From Adlercreutzia sp. ZJ473 (GTDB taxonomy: Bacteria > Actinomycetota > Coriobacteriia > Coriobacteriales > Eggerthellaceae), in assembly GCF_013185065.1 (NCBI RefSeq), contig NZ_JAAVTO010000003.1, forward strand, positions 37,713 through 101,712: a stretch of DNA of 64,000 bases, given 5' to 3'. This document shows, in pieces, positions 6,882-15,501 of the stretch (position 1 is the stretch's first letter; each line of letters opens with the position of its first letter). The notes beneath the pieces are model-generated. The model was not told the origin of the DNA. It saw only the letters and a list, made by a program, of their open reading frames with translations, and did no database searches. The translations under genes were made by a program, and so were the position numbers.

Positions 6882-9658
6882 CGCGCCGCAACATCGAGCT
6901 TCTGCTCCTCGTCATAGCCGCGCCCCTCGTCATCGTGCTGTTCGCCATGATGGTGGTCACCGGCGGCCAGGAGCTGTCCTTCAACACACTCGGCGTGCCC
7001 ATCGGCATCTTCGCCGCGTTCGTGACAGCCCACCTCGCCGTGCGCAAGCTCGCGCCCGAGGCGGACCCGGCGCTTCTGCCCATCACCTTCGCGCTGTCGG
7101 GCATCGGCATCGCGTTCGTCACGCGCCTGGCGCCCGATTTGGCATCGCGCCAGCTCATGTGGCTGTTCGCAGGCGTCGCCTGCATGGTCGTGGTGCTCGC
7201 CGTCGTGCGCAACCTCGACAAGCTCGCGCACTACAAGTACACGCTCATGATCGCGGGCGTGCTGCTCCTGCTCGCGCCCATGCTCCCCGTCGTCGGCACC
7301 GAGATCAACGGCAGCCGCCTGTGGCTGCAGGTGGGGTCGTTCTCGTTCCAACCCGGCGAGATCGCCAAGATCTGCATCGTGCTGTTCCTCGCGGCCTACC
7401 TCGCGCAGAACCGCGAGATGCTCTCCGTGTTCACCTGGGACGTGGGCCCCTTCCGCCTGCCCTCGCTCCCCACGCTCATGCCCCTGCTCGTCATGTGGGC
7501 GCTCGCGTTCGTCATCGTCGTGCTCGAGAAGGACCTCGGCTCGGCGCTCGTGCTGTTCACCGTGTTCCTCGTGATGCTCTACGTGGCCACGGGCAAGAAG
7601 CTCTACGTGGTCGTGGGCGCCCTGCTCGCGGGCGCGGCCGCCGTGGTGCTGTGGATGGGCTTCTCCCACGTGCAGCAGCGCGTCGACATCTGGCTCGACC
7701 CCTTCGCCGACGCCTCGGGCGCCGGCTACCAGGTGGTGCAGGGCATCTACTCCATGGCCGACGGCGGGCTGTTCGGCGTCGGCATCGGCCGCGGCATGGC
7801 CGACCTCATCCCCTACGTGGAGAACGACTTCATCTTCGCCGCCATCGCCGAGGAGACGGGGCTGCTCGGCGCGGCGGGCGTGCTGCTGCTGTTCCTCTGC
7901 TTCGCCATCCGCGGCATCCTCACCGCGGCGCGCGCGAAGTCCGACGTCAGCTCGTTCACCGCAGCGGGCCTCACCTCCATCATCGTGCTGCAGGCGTTCA
8001 TCATCGTCGGCGGCGTCACGCGCCTCATCCCGCTCACGGGCATCACGCTGCCCTTCGTGAGCCAGGGCGGCTCGTCGCTTCTGGCGGGCTTCATCATCCT
8101 GGGCCTGCTTCTGCGCTGCGGCGACGAGGGCACCGGCCTCGGCAAGGAGATGGCGAGCGCCACCTCCACGTTCTCGGCGAACAGCGTGCTCGGGCGCGTG
8201 TCGCTCGGCAAGAACCTCACGGGCGCGATCATCGTGTTCTCGGTGATGTTCGCGCTCCTGGTGGCGAACATCACGATGATCATGGTGGTCCAGGCCAAGG
8301 ACTACCAGAGCATGCCGGGCAACGGGCACACGCTCGCGCGCGAGTCTCAGACCGAGCGCGGGACCATCTCGACCTACGACGGCGTGGTGCTCGCCCAGTC
8401 CGTGAAGGGCGACGACGGCTCCTACACGCGCCTCTACCCCGCCGGCGAGCTGGCCTCGCACGTGGTGGGCTACGCCTCCGAGCGCTTCGGCACCAGCGGC
8501 ATCGAGGCCGCCTACAACGACACGCTCAAAGGCCAGGAGAACTACGCCACCTGGACTGACGCCATCAACTCGCTCGCAGGCGTGAGCACGCCGGGCAACG
8601 ACGTCGCCCTCACGCTGAACTCGAAGATCCAGCAGGCCGCCCAGGACGCGCTGGCCGGCTACACCGGCGCCTGCGTGGTCATGGACCCCGAGACGGGCGC
8701 GGTGCTCGCGCTGGCCTCCTCGCCCACCTACGACGCCGCCGCCATCGAGGACCTCCTGGCCGCGGCCGCGAGCTCCGGCGACTCCGGCTCGAGCGCGCTG
8801 TTCAACCGCGCCACGCAAGCCGTCTACGCGCCGGGCTCCACCTTCAAGATGGTCACGCTGGCCACCGCGCTGGAAGACGGGGTGGCGAAGGAGGACACCA
8901 CGTTCGACTCGCCTGGCAGCATGGAGATCGGCAACGCCCCGGTGACTAACTTCGACGAGTACGCCTACGGCACCATCACGCTGGCGCGTGCCACCGAGCT
9001 CTCCTCGAACACCGTGTTCGGCCAGCTCGGCGAGCTCATGGGGCCCGAGCGCCTCGTGGCCGGCGCCGAGGACTTCGGCTTCAACCAGGACATCGACTTC
9101 GACCTGCCGCTGTCCACCTCGCTCATGCCCGACCCCGAGGACATGACCACGTGGGAGACGGCGTGGGCCGCCGCGGGCGAGCCCGTCGGCGAGAGCAGGA
9201 CGGCCAACCACCCGAGCCCGGCCGGCCCGCAGGCCACCGTGCTGGAGATGGCCCTCGTGGGATGCGCCATCGCCAACGACGGCGCCGTCATGCAGCCCTA
9301 CCTGGTGGACGGCATCTACAACGCCAACGGCGAGCGCAGCTTCACGGCCAAGCCCGCCAAGCTCATGCAGGCCGTCACCGCAAGCACCGCGCAGCGCACG
9401 CTCGAGGTGCTCAAGGGCGTCGTGTCGCGCGGCACCGGCACCGAGGCCGCCATCCCCGGCGTCACCGTGGCGGGCAAGACGGGCACTGCCGAGGCCGCGG
9501 GCAAGCAGGACAGCAGCTGGTTCGTGGGCATCGCGCCCGCCGAGAGCCCGCGCGTGGTGGTGGCGATCACGCTCGAGGAAGTGGGCAGCACCGCTTCCGC
9601 AGACGCCAAGGCGCGTTCAGTGCTGCAAACCGCGCTTTCGGTGCAAGGAGTTTTATAG
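6878..9658 (+). CDS. FtsW/RodA/SpoVE glycosyltransferase fused to penicillin-binding transpeptidase
   Basis: 926 residues in one uninterrupted frame. Residues 1-about 430 are a SEDS protein with about ten membrane helices and the family loops NGSRLWLQVG and PYVENDFIFAAIAEETG. Residues about 445-926 are a class-B PBP with an additional anchor helix and transpeptidase motifs S654-T-F-K, S709-S-N and K867-T-G. SEDS proteins polymerise lipid II and class-B PBPs cross-link; they normally are separate genes (rodA-pbpA or ftsW-ftsI). Here linkage is covalent, fixing a 1:1 polymerase and cross-linker. GTG start overlaps the pstP stop. The PBP part lacks a full N-terminal dimerisation region and is shorter than FtsI. 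Confidence 0.93.
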   Translation: MTRRNIELLLLVIAAPLVIVLFAMMVVTGGQELSFNTLGVPIGIFAAFVTAHLAVRKLAPEADPALLPITFALSGIGIAFVTRLAPDLASRQLMWLFAGVACMVVVLAVVRNLDKLAHYKYTLMIAGVLLLLAPMLPVVGTEINGSRLWLQVGSFSFQPGEIAKICIVLFLAAYLAQNREMLSVFTWDVGPFRLPSLPTLMPLLVMWALAFVIVVLEKDLGSALVLFTVFLVMLYVATGKKLYVVVGALLAGAAAVVLWMGFSHVQQRVDIWLDPFADASGAGYQVVQGIYSMADGGLFGVGIGRGMADLIPYVENDFIFAAIAEETGLLGAAGVLLLFLCFAIRGILTAARAKSDVSSFTAAGLTSIIVLQAFIIVGGVTRLIPLTGITLPFVSQGGSSLLAGFIILGLLLRCGDEGTGLGKEMASATSTFSANSVLGRVSLGKNLTGAIIVFSVMFALLVANITMIMVVQAKDYQSMPGNGHTLARESQTERGTISTYDGVVLAQSVKGDDGSYTRLYPAGELASHVVGYASERFGTSGIEAAYNDTLKGQENYATWTDAINSLAGVSTPGNDVALTLNSKIQQAAQDALAGYTGACVVMDPETGAVLALASSPTYDAAAIEDLLAAAASSGDSGSSALFNRATQAVYAPGSTFKMVTLATALEDGVAKEDTTFDSPGSMEIGNAPVTNFDEYAYGTITLARATELSSNTVFGQLGELMGPERLVAGAEDFGFNQDIDFDLPLSTSLMPDPEDMTTWETAWAAAGEPVGESRTANHPSPAGPQATVLEMALVGCAIANDGAVMQPYLVDGIYNANGERSFTAKPAKLMQAVTASTAQRTLEVLKGVVSRGTGTEAAIPGVTVAGKTGTAEAAGKQDSSWFVGIAPAESPRVVVAITLEEVGSTASADAKARSVLQTALSVQGVL

Positions 9659-9673
9659 ATAACCGCGAAATGG

Positions 9674-9702
9674 TGCGATAACGCGCGATGCCCCGCTACA
9701 AT
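9674..9702 (+). promoter_or_regulatory. Candidate promoter of the pknB-like gene
   Basis: TGCGAT (9674-9679), 17-base spacer, TACAAT (9697-9702). It lies in the 118-base gap between the fused ftsW-pbp gene and the kinase, whose GTG start is at 9777 with AAAGGAG in front. Suggests the kinase can be transcribed separately from the upstream operon. Confidence 0.45.
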
Positions 9703-9776
9703 GGGGTATGCTGGCAAGAATCGCATTACAACGCAGCTGAGACGTACGAAGAATGTGACCAAAAGGAGCGACCAAG

Positions 9777-11675
9777 GTGGCAACGCAAGGACCAATGACC
9801 GGCAGGGTCTTCAGTGGCCGTTATCAGATCAACGACCGCATTGGCATCGGCGGCATGGCAGAGGTCTACCGCGCGCAGGACAACGTGCTCGGTCGATCGG
9901 TCGCCGTCAAGGTGATGCTGCCCCAGTACGCCGCCGATCCCGACTTCACGCGCCGCTTCCGCCAGGAGGCCGCGGCGGCGGCCAACCTGCAGAGCCCCTA
10001 CATCGTCAACGTGTACGACTGGGGCCAGGACGACGACACGTACTACATCGTGATGGAGTTCGTGCGCGGCTCCGACCTCAAGACCGCCATCCAGCAGCGC
10101 GGCGCCATCAACCAGCGCAAGGCGGCGGAGATCGGCGCGCAGGTGTGCCAGGCGCTCACCGTGGCGCACAACCAGGACATCATCCACCGCGACATCAAGC
10201 CGCAGAACATCATGGTGCAGCCCGACGGCAACGCCAAGGTGATGGACTTCGGCATCGCGCGCGCGAAGAACTCCGTGAACGACCAGACCTCCTCGGTCCT
10301 GGGCACGGCGCACTACATCTCGCCCGAGCAGGCGCAGGGCAAGGAGCTCACCGCCGCGAGCGACATCTACTCGCTCGGCATCGTGCTGTACGAGGCGACC
10401 ACCGGCAAGCTCCCCTTCGACGGGCCCGACGCCGTGGGCGTGGCCCTCAAGCAGGTGAAGGAGTACCCGCCCGCGCCGAGCGAGATCAACCCCGACATCG
10501 ACCCGGCGCTCGAGGACATCATCCTCACGGCGCTCGAGAAGAACCCGGCCGACCGCTTCGCCACCGCGAACGACATGCGCTTGGCGCTCAACGACTTTCT
10601 GGCCGGGCGCGCCGTCAGCATCGCCGGCGGGCGCAACAACTTCACCGAGGCGCAGACGCGCGTGATCGGCCCCGTGGCCGCGGGCGGCACCGTGCCCGTC
10701 GACGCCACGCAGACCATGCCCGTCGTGGGCGGCGCGGGCGGACATGCCGGCGGCGCCGGCTACGGCGGCTCCACGAGCTACCGCGCCGAGCCCCCCAAGA
10801 AGTCGAAGCGCGGCGCTATCATCGCGCTGGTGGCGGTGCTCGCCATCGCGCTGGTGGCGGGCATAGCGTACGCCTTCATGAGCAGCGAGGGAGACAAGGG
10901 CACGCCGGTGCCCAACGTGGTGGGCTCAACCTACGAGCAGGCCGTCGCAGCGCTCGAGGGCGCTGGCTTCGAGGTAGGCGCGCCCAACTACACCTACGAT
11001 GCAACCGTCGAGGAGGGCCTGGTCATCAGCCAGAGCCCGAAGGCCGAGGAGAGCAAGCCCGCAGGCACCAAGATAACGCTGACCATCTCGCAGGGCACCG
11101 AGCAGATCACCGTGCCCGACCTGCGCGGATGCACGCTCGAGCAGGCGAAGAGCAAGGTGGGCAGCAACTTCACCATCAACTACACGGGCAGCCAGAACTC
11201 CTCGGAGTACGAGAAGGACCGCATCATGATCCAGAGCCCCGCAGCCGGCGACAAGGCCGAGAAGGGCTCGACCATCGACTACGTGATATCGCTCGGCCCC
11301 GAGGACATCACGGTGCCCAACGTGATCGGCTACGGCGAGACGGGAGCCCTCAGCGCGCTGCAGGACGCGGGCCTCAAGGTGACCACCCAGTACGCGTACT
11401 CGGACGACGCGCCGGCGGGCCTCGTGATCGACCAGAGCCTGAGCGCAGGCTCGAAGGTGGAGCACGGCGCCTCGATCACCATCACGGTGTCGAAGGGCGA
11501 GGATCCCTCGAAGAAGCCGCCCGCGTCCTCCTCGAGCAGCGCCTCCAGCAGCGCGAGCAGCAGCGCCTCCAGCAGCGCTGCGAGTAGCGCTGCGAGCAGC
11601 GCTGCGGCAGCAGCCAACAACGCCCGCTCAGCTGGCGGAGCAAGCGGAGCCGACAAGGCGGCTGACAAGAAGTAG
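9777..11675 (+). CDS. pknB: PASTA-domain Ser/Thr protein kinase (PknB/StkP type)
   Basis: 632 residues. Kinase domain residues 12-275: glycine loop GIGGMAEVY, ATP-anchoring K45, helix-C E64, catalytic H137-R-D139, DFG in VMDFGIARA, then SPEQAQG. A juxtamembrane stretch with many Thr is followed by one helix (about 345-367) and three extracellular PASTA repeats (VPNVVGSTYEQAV, VPDLRGCTLEQAK, VPNVIGYGETGAL). The C-terminus is a Ser/Ala-rich low-complexity tail. PASTA kinases sense peptidoglycan fragments or lipid II and regulate cell-wall synthesis; the partners FhaA, FhaB and PstP are encoded just upstream. GTG start chosen because AAAGGAG precedes it by about 9 bases. Confidence 0.95.
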   Translation: MATQGPMTGRVFSGRYQINDRIGIGGMAEVYRAQDNVLGRSVAVKVMLPQYAADPDFTRRFRQEAAAAANLQSPYIVNVYDWGQDDDTYYIVMEFVRGSDLKTAIQQRGAINQRKAAEIGAQVCQALTVAHNQDIIHRDIKPQNIMVQPDGNAKVMDFGIARAKNSVNDQTSSVLGTAHYISPEQAQGKELTAASDIYSLGIVLYEATTGKLPFDGPDAVGVALKQVKEYPPAPSEINPDIDPALEDIILTALEKNPADRFATANDMRLALNDFLAGRAVSIAGGRNNFTEAQTRVIGPVAAGGTVPVDATQTMPVVGGAGGHAGGAGYGGSTSYRAEPPKKSKRGAIIALVAVLAIALVAGIAYAFMSSEGDKGTPVPNVVGSTYEQAVAALEGAGFEVGAPNYTYDATVEEGLVISQSPKAEESKPAGTKITLTISQGTEQITVPDLRGCTLEQAKSKVGSNFTINYTGSQNSSEYEKDRIMIQSPAAGDKAEKGSTIDYVISLGPEDITVPNVIGYGETGALSALQDAGLKVTTQYAYSDDAPAGLVIDQSLSAGSKVEHGASITITVSKGEDPSKKPPASSSSSASSSASSSASSSAASSAASSAAAAANNARSAGGASGADKAADKK

Positions 11676-11742
11676 CATTGATGAGCGCGCCGGGCAGGGA
11701 GCGCGCAGAGACGCTGAGCTGCGAAACGCAAGCATCGAAACG

Positions 11743-11775
11743 AAGGGGAGCCGCACATCGTGCGACTCCCCTTTT
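11743..11775 (+). terminator. Intrinsic terminator after pknB
   Basis: AAGGGGAG-CGCA pairs with TGCG-CTCCCCTT across a small loop with one mismatch, followed directly by TTTT. Located about 70 bases after the kinase stop codon. Confidence 0.8.
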
Positions 11776-11818
11776 CGCTCCTATAAGGCCCTGCCCCCAC
11801 CAGAAGGATGAACCCACC

Positions 11819-11974
11819 TCAAAAGGTGGGTGCTCGCAGCTGGCCTCCTGGCTTTCGCGTCAACGGACGCGAATCTCCATTCCACCCGCTATCTTGAGCT
11901 CCCTCAATCATATTCATCGGTCCATCGCAAAATATGGCGGAAGCAGAACCTGACTTCAGTATAGGCAAACAACC
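11819..11974 (-). pseudogene. Possible tail of an IS200/IS605-type tnpB (OMEGA end) remnant
   Basis: A minus-strand frame is open for 51 codons and contains DSGWNGDSRPLTRKPGGQL then a stop. The stop lies in an 8-bp inverted repeat, ACCCACCT (11812-11819) with AGGTGGGT (11824-11831). A short Trp/Arg/Pro/Gly-rich C-terminal tail ending in a small hairpin is how many TnpB genes and their overlapping guide RNA ends finish. The rest of the transposase is missing: the histidine kinase stop is only 30 bases further. Recognition is by resemblance only, so this could also be chance coding-like sequence. The gap 11676-12003 holds nothing else besides the pknB terminator. Confidence 0.35.
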
Positions 11975-12003
11975 TCACATGAAAAGTCTTGACAAAGTAA
12001 CAA

Positions 12004-13524
12004 CTACTCGGCAGGGAACCGCAGAATGAACGTCGTCCCGTGCCCCAGCTCGCTCTCCACCACGATGGTGCCGCCGTGGTAGAGCACGGCGTGCTTCACG
12101 ATGGCGAGGCCGAGGCCCGTGCCGCCCGTCTCCTTCGAGCGGCTCTTCTCCATGCGGTAGAAGCGCTCGAAGATCTTCTCGTGCTTGTCGGCGGGGATGC
12201 CCGGGCCCGTGTCGGTCACGCGCACGACCACCTGGCGCTGCGCATGCGCCGCACTCGCTGCCGTCGCGCCCGCATGCGCCGCAGCAGCGCCCCCCCGCGC
12301 CGGTGAGGCCGCATCCGCACGCGCTGCGCCCTCCCCTTCGCCAGCCGTCGCGCCCGCGAGCGGCGCGCCTTCCTCCTCGCAGACGACCACCTTGACCGAG
12401 CCGCCCGCATGGTTGTAGCGGATCCCGTTCTCGATCAGGTTGTACGCCATCTCCTCCACGAGCGTCTCGTTGCCGCGCATGACCGCGCCGGTCCCGCTCA
12501 CCTCCACGCTCACGTCGTGCTCGTTGGCCAGCATCGTCAGGCGGCCCGCTGCGCGCCTCGCCACGCCGAGCACGTCCACGAGCACCATCGCCTCGTGCTC
12601 GAGCGGCGTCTGCACCTCGTCGAGGCGCGAGAGCGTGAGCACGTCGTTGATCAGCGAGCGCATGGCCTGCGACTCGGAGTAGATGAGGCCCGCGAACCGC
12701 GCCGTGTCCTCGGGCGGCACCAGGCCGCTCTCCATCAGCTCAGCGTAGCCGGAGATCACCTGCAGCGGCGTCTTCATCTCGTGCGACACGTTCGCGGAGA
12801 AGTCGCGGCGCAGGCTCTCGGCGCGGGCGAGCTCCTCGTTCTGCGCCTTCAGCTGGCGCTGCTGCTCGTCGATGCGCACCAGAAGCGGGCTCATCTCCTC
12901 GTAGATCTCGTTCTCGAGCGGGTCGGAGAAGTCAAGCGCGTCAATGGGCTTCATGATGCGCCGCGTGAGCAGGCGCGACAGCATGAGCACGAGCAGCGCC
13001 GCCACCGCGAACGCCGTGACGACGGGAACGACCAGGCCGCCTGCGAAGGCCAGCAGCGACTCGCGCGACTCCGACAGGCGCACGACCGACCCGTCGTCGA
13101 GGAGCACCGCCGCATACACGGTGTCGGTGCCGAGAGTCTCGGAGAAGCGCGTGACGGCGCCCTCGCCCGAGGCCTCCGCGGCCTGCACCTCGGGACGGCT
13201 GGCGTGGTTGGGAAGCGTGGACGCGTCGGGCGTCGAGCTGTCGAAGAGCACCACGCCGTCGGGGTCGATGAGCGTGAAGCGCACGAGCCCCGCGAACTGC
13301 TCCTCCAAGGTGGAGAGGTTGCTCCCGCTCGACGTCTCGTTCAGGTACACCGCCGCGTTGCGCGCCTGCGACATCAGGCGCATCTCGCCGTCGCGCTCGA
13401 ACGACACGTAGTAGATGCTCGTGAGCACGACCGACATCACCGCGATCACGCACAGCGTGAACACCAGAACCGTTGAGAAGATCTTGCCCGAGAGGCTCCG
13501 CGTGCCGCGGCGCGACGTGGTCAT
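12004..13524 (-). CDS. Sensor histidine kinase, PhoR-like
   Basis: 506 residues. One membrane helix (about 15-37), an extracytoplasmic sensor of about 125 residues, a second helix (about 165-187), a HAMP-like linker, then the phosphoacceptor H248 in VSHEMKTPLQ. ATPase boxes: N in NLIENGIRYNH, G1 DTGPGIP, G2 TGGTGLGLAIVKH. Oddity: an Ala/Gly-rich insertion of about 45 residues sits between the N box and the G1 box (about 395-440). Downstream partner of the response regulator by 6 bases. PhoR-like by architecture and by pst genes elsewhere in the window; the true signal is unproven. Confidence 0.9.
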   Translation of the reverse strand: MTTSRRGTRSLSGKIFSTVLVFTLCVIAVMSVVLTSIYYVSFERDGEMRLMSQARNAAVYLNETSSGSNLSTLEEQFAGLVRFTLIDPDGVVLFDSSTPDASTLPNHASRPEVQAAEASGEGAVTRFSETLGTDTVYAAVLLDDGSVVRLSESRESLLAFAGGLVVPVVTAFAVAALLVLMLSRLLTRRIMKPIDALDFSDPLENEIYEEMSPLLVRIDEQQRQLKAQNEELARAESLRRDFSANVSHEMKTPLQVISGYAELMESGLVPPEDTARFAGLIYSESQAMRSLINDVLTLSRLDEVQTPLEHEAMVLVDVLGVARRAAGRLTMLANEHDVSVEVSGTGAVMRGNETLVEEMAYNLIENGIRYNHAGGSVKVVVCEEEGAPLAGATAGEGEGAARADAASPARGGAAAAHAGATAASAAHAQRQVVVRVTDTGPGIPADKHEKIFERFYRMEKSRSKETGGTGLGLAIVKHAVLYHGGTIVVESELGHGTTFILRFPAE

Positions 13525-13530
13525 GAGACC

Positions 13531-14235
13531 CTACTCGATGACCCTCAGGCAGTAGCCCACGCCGCGCACCGTGCCGATGAGCAGGTCAGCGCCTTCCTTC
13601 GCGCGCGCGAGCTTCTGGCGCAGCGTCTGGATGTGCACGTCAACCGTGCGCGTCTCGCCCACGTACGTGACGCCCCACACGTCCTCGAGCAGCTGGGCGC
13701 GCGTGAGGACGTGCCCGCGGTTGCGCATGAGGGCATGCAGGAGGTCGAACTCCTTGAGCGTGAGGGACACGGGGGTGCCGCCCACCACCACGGTGCGCGC
13801 GGCGGGCGAGAGCACGATGGGACCGACCGAGAGCTCGCCCTCGGGCTCGCCCGCCGTGGCCTGCGCCTGCTGCTGCGCGCGGCGCAGAAGCGCGTTCACG
13901 CGCGAGACGAGCTCCATCATGCCGAAGGGCTTGGCGAGGTAGTCGTCGGCGCCCGCGTCGAGGCCGCACACGGTGTCGTACTCGGTGCCCTTCGCGGTGA
14001 GCATCATCACCGGCAGCGTGGAGGTGGACTCGTCGGCGCGCACGCGGCGCAGGATCTCGAGCCCGTCGACGTCGGGCAGCATGATGTCGAGCAGGATGAG
14101 CTCGGGGACTTCCTCGCGGCATGCGGCGAAGAACTCGTCGGCATGGGCGAACCCTCGCGCCTCGAACCCCGCCTGCTTGAGCGCGTAGACGGTGAGGTCG
14201 CGGATGTTGGTGTCATCTTCAACGTAGTAGATCAT
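13531..14235 (-). CDS. OmpR/PhoB-family response regulator
   Basis: 234 residues: receiver domain with phosphoacceptor D50 in LILLDIMLPDVDG, acidic pair E-D-D near residue 6 and the conserved Lys in MMLTAKG. A linker precedes a winged-helix DNA-binding domain (LTLKEFDLLHALMRNRGHVLTRAQLL... RTVDVHIQTLRQKL). It pairs with the kinase 6 bases downstream. Candidate regulator of the pst operon at 52.7-56.6 kb, whose upstream region carries 11-bp direct repeats. The ATG lies where transcription should begin, so the mRNA may be leaderless. Confidence 0.93.
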   Translation of the reverse strand: MIYYVEDDTNIRDLTVYALKQAGFEARGFAHADEFFAACREEVPELILLDIMLPDVDGLEILRRVRADESTSTLPVMMLTAKGTEYDTVCGLDAGADDYLAKPFGMMELVSRVNALLRRAQQQAQATAGEPEGELSVGPIVLSPAARTVVVGGTPVSLTLKEFDLLHALMRNRGHVLTRAQLLEDVWGVTYVGETRTVDVHIQTLRQKLARAKEGADLLIGTVRGVGYCLRVIE

Positions 14236-14241
14236 TTCGCC

Positions 14242-14247
14242 ATTGTA
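14242..14247 (-). promoter_or_regulatory. -10 element giving a possibly leaderless response-regulator mRNA
   Basis: Minus-strand TACAAT ends six bases before the ATG at 14235. With the usual 6-7 base distance from -10 to +1, transcription would begin at the A of the start codon. No Shine-Dalgarno-like sequence is present between them. Confidence 0.5.
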
Positions 14248-14328
14248 ACGCGCCCCCGCGAGGAAACCCCGCCCATCCGCATCAAATTTGGGTAAAAGTT
14301 TGCAAGCCGAGAACGAAGCGAGGGTCTT

Positions 14329-14748
14329 CTACACGCCCGCTTCCGCGCACCAGCCGAGGAAGTCCTCAGGGCCGATTACGGTGACGCCCAGGAAGGGGAA
14401 GTCCTTGAGGTTGTTGGTCAGCAGCACGCCGCTCACGTACACCACTGCCTCGAGAAACGGACGATCCTTCTCGTCGGGGAAGACGATGGCGGGAATGTAC
14501 TTGGGAACGACCTCCTCCCCGACGTCGAGCACAAGGCGAAGGAGCGCGTCGGCTTGGGGGACGAGGCCGCGTGACGAGACGAGAGGCCGATGCAGTACGT
14601 CGGCGTACTCGTCGACCATCTGAGAGCTATAGCACAGCCTGAGGGGCGTGGCAGGATCGAGGATCTTCCTCAAAGCCTGGCGGTTGGGGCCGTTGCGCTT
14701 GATGAGCGATGCCACGAGCACGTTCGTGTCGATGACCACGTTCACCAT
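14329..14748 (-). CDS. PIN-domain toxin (putative ribonuclease)
   Basis: 139 residues. Begins MVNVVIDTNVLVASLIKRNG, with the first PIN acidic residue D7 in IDTNV. A middle acidic DEYADVL and a C-terminal FPDEKDRPFLEAV followed by TNNLKDF supply the other metal ligands. This matches the PIN subfamily annotated as toxin of a type II system (PilT/COG1569 type). It is 3 bases downstream of the antitoxin gene. Expected to cleave RNA when the antitoxin is degraded. Confidence 0.85.
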   Translation of the reverse strand: MVNVVIDTNVLVASLIKRNGPNRQALRKILDPATPLRLCYSSQMVDEYADVLHRPLVSSRGLVPQADALLRLVLDVGEEVVPKYIPAIVFPDEKDRPFLEAVVYVSGVLLTNNLKDFPFLGVTVIGPEDFLGWCAEAGV

Positions 14749-14751
14749 GGC

Positions 14752-15045
14752 CTATGCCACCAAGTCCCGAGACCTGACCTCTCGAACCTTCTCGACATAG
14801 GCCACGATGTCCTCGATGGTTGGCTCGGGCGCCTCGTAGGCGTCAAGCTTCTCGTCGGCAGCGGCCATGATGGCATCGAACCGATCGAGAGGGCTTTCAG
14901 CCGACTCCAGCTCGGTATCAAAGAAGTCGCGCGCCGCCTGGGACAGGTTCGTCCCGCGAGACCGGTAGAGCTCGGCAAGCGCCGTCTTTTTCTCAGGCTC
15001 GATGCGAATCCTGATGACGTCAGTCATTGCGTCAGCAGCCGACAT
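14752..15045 (-). CDS. Antitoxin of the PIN-domain module
   Basis: 97 residues from ATG 15045, chosen because GGGAGG lies 6 bases upstream. Longer in-frame starts would run into the operator palindrome. N-terminal DVIRIRIEPEKKTALAELY followed by GTNLSQAARDFF is a RelB/DinJ-like ribbon-helix-helix DNA-binding domain; the acidic C-terminus probably wraps the toxin. Transcribed first, toxin second, 3 bases apart, the usual order. Autoregulation is likely through the palindrome at 15062-15079. Confidence 0.8.
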   Translation of the reverse strand: MSAADAMTDVIRIRIEPEKKTALAELYRSRGTNLSQAARDFFDTELESAESPLDRFDAIMAAADEKLDAYEAPEPTIEDIVAYVEKVREVRSRDLVA

Positions 15046-15061
15046 GATTGCCTCCCTCATA

Positions 15062-15086
15062 TAGCTACGTTTGTAGCTACATTGTA
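15062..15086 (-). promoter_or_regulatory. Operator and -10 of the PIN toxin-antitoxin module
   Basis: Perfect inverted repeat TAGCTAC-N4-GTAGCTA at 15062-15079. Directly upstream on the minus strand is a TACAAT -10 element (15081-15086). The palindrome covers the expected transcription start, the classical position for antitoxin autorepression. Confidence 0.7.
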
Positions 15087-15093
15087 GCAGCAT

Positions 15094-15429
15094 GTCAGGA
15101 AAAGCGCGACCGCTTCTTCCAGGTCGCCGATCTCGTGCAGAACGAGCAGAGATGAGTCAGAAAACGGAGCCCCTAGAGAACAGCCTCGCCGCATCTAGAC
15201 GACAGCGATGGTCCGCCTGCTGGATACGCTGATATGCCGGTATGCGTCCTTTCCCATGATTACCTCCTATCTCGCATGGCGAGAAGGCGCATGGGGACAT
15301 GCTACGACATCGGATGTGCCCGCATTTTGCGACACTGACAGACCTAATGCCTGGTGTTTGGCACTAAAGATGGCAATCAACTCTTGATATTGATGTAACG
15401 AATTTTTGCAGTATCAGATGCGCTAGAAC
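15094..15429. other. Gap with no supported gene
   Basis: The bases between the PIN module and the DUF4143 ATPase promoter contain only short open frames with no family resemblance and no start with a good RBS. The right part (from about 15340) becomes AT-rich and leads into the promoter of the ATPase. Confidence 0.5.
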
Positions 15430-15478
15430 TTGCGTATTCTTGCAGTAAGGAGCTATTGTGGACTAGCGTATTCTTGCA
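15430..15478 (+). promoter_or_regulatory. Promoter and 13-bp direct repeats before the ATPase gene
   Basis: TTGCGT (15430-15435), 18-base spacer, TATTGT (15454-15459). The 13-mer GCGTATTCTTGCA is present at 15432-15444 and 15466-15478, overlapping the -35 box and the transcription start. The arrangement suggests a repressor site, possibly for autoregulation. No regulator gene is adjacent. Confidence 0.5.
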
Positions 15479-15501
15479 TCTCTCATCAGGAGGTCCCTAG
15501 G

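Noticed and set aside
6644..9211. 855-codon minus-strand open frame opposite the FtsW-PBP gene
   Set aside because: His/Arg/Gly-rich antisense shadow; the plus strand has full SEDS and PBP motifs.
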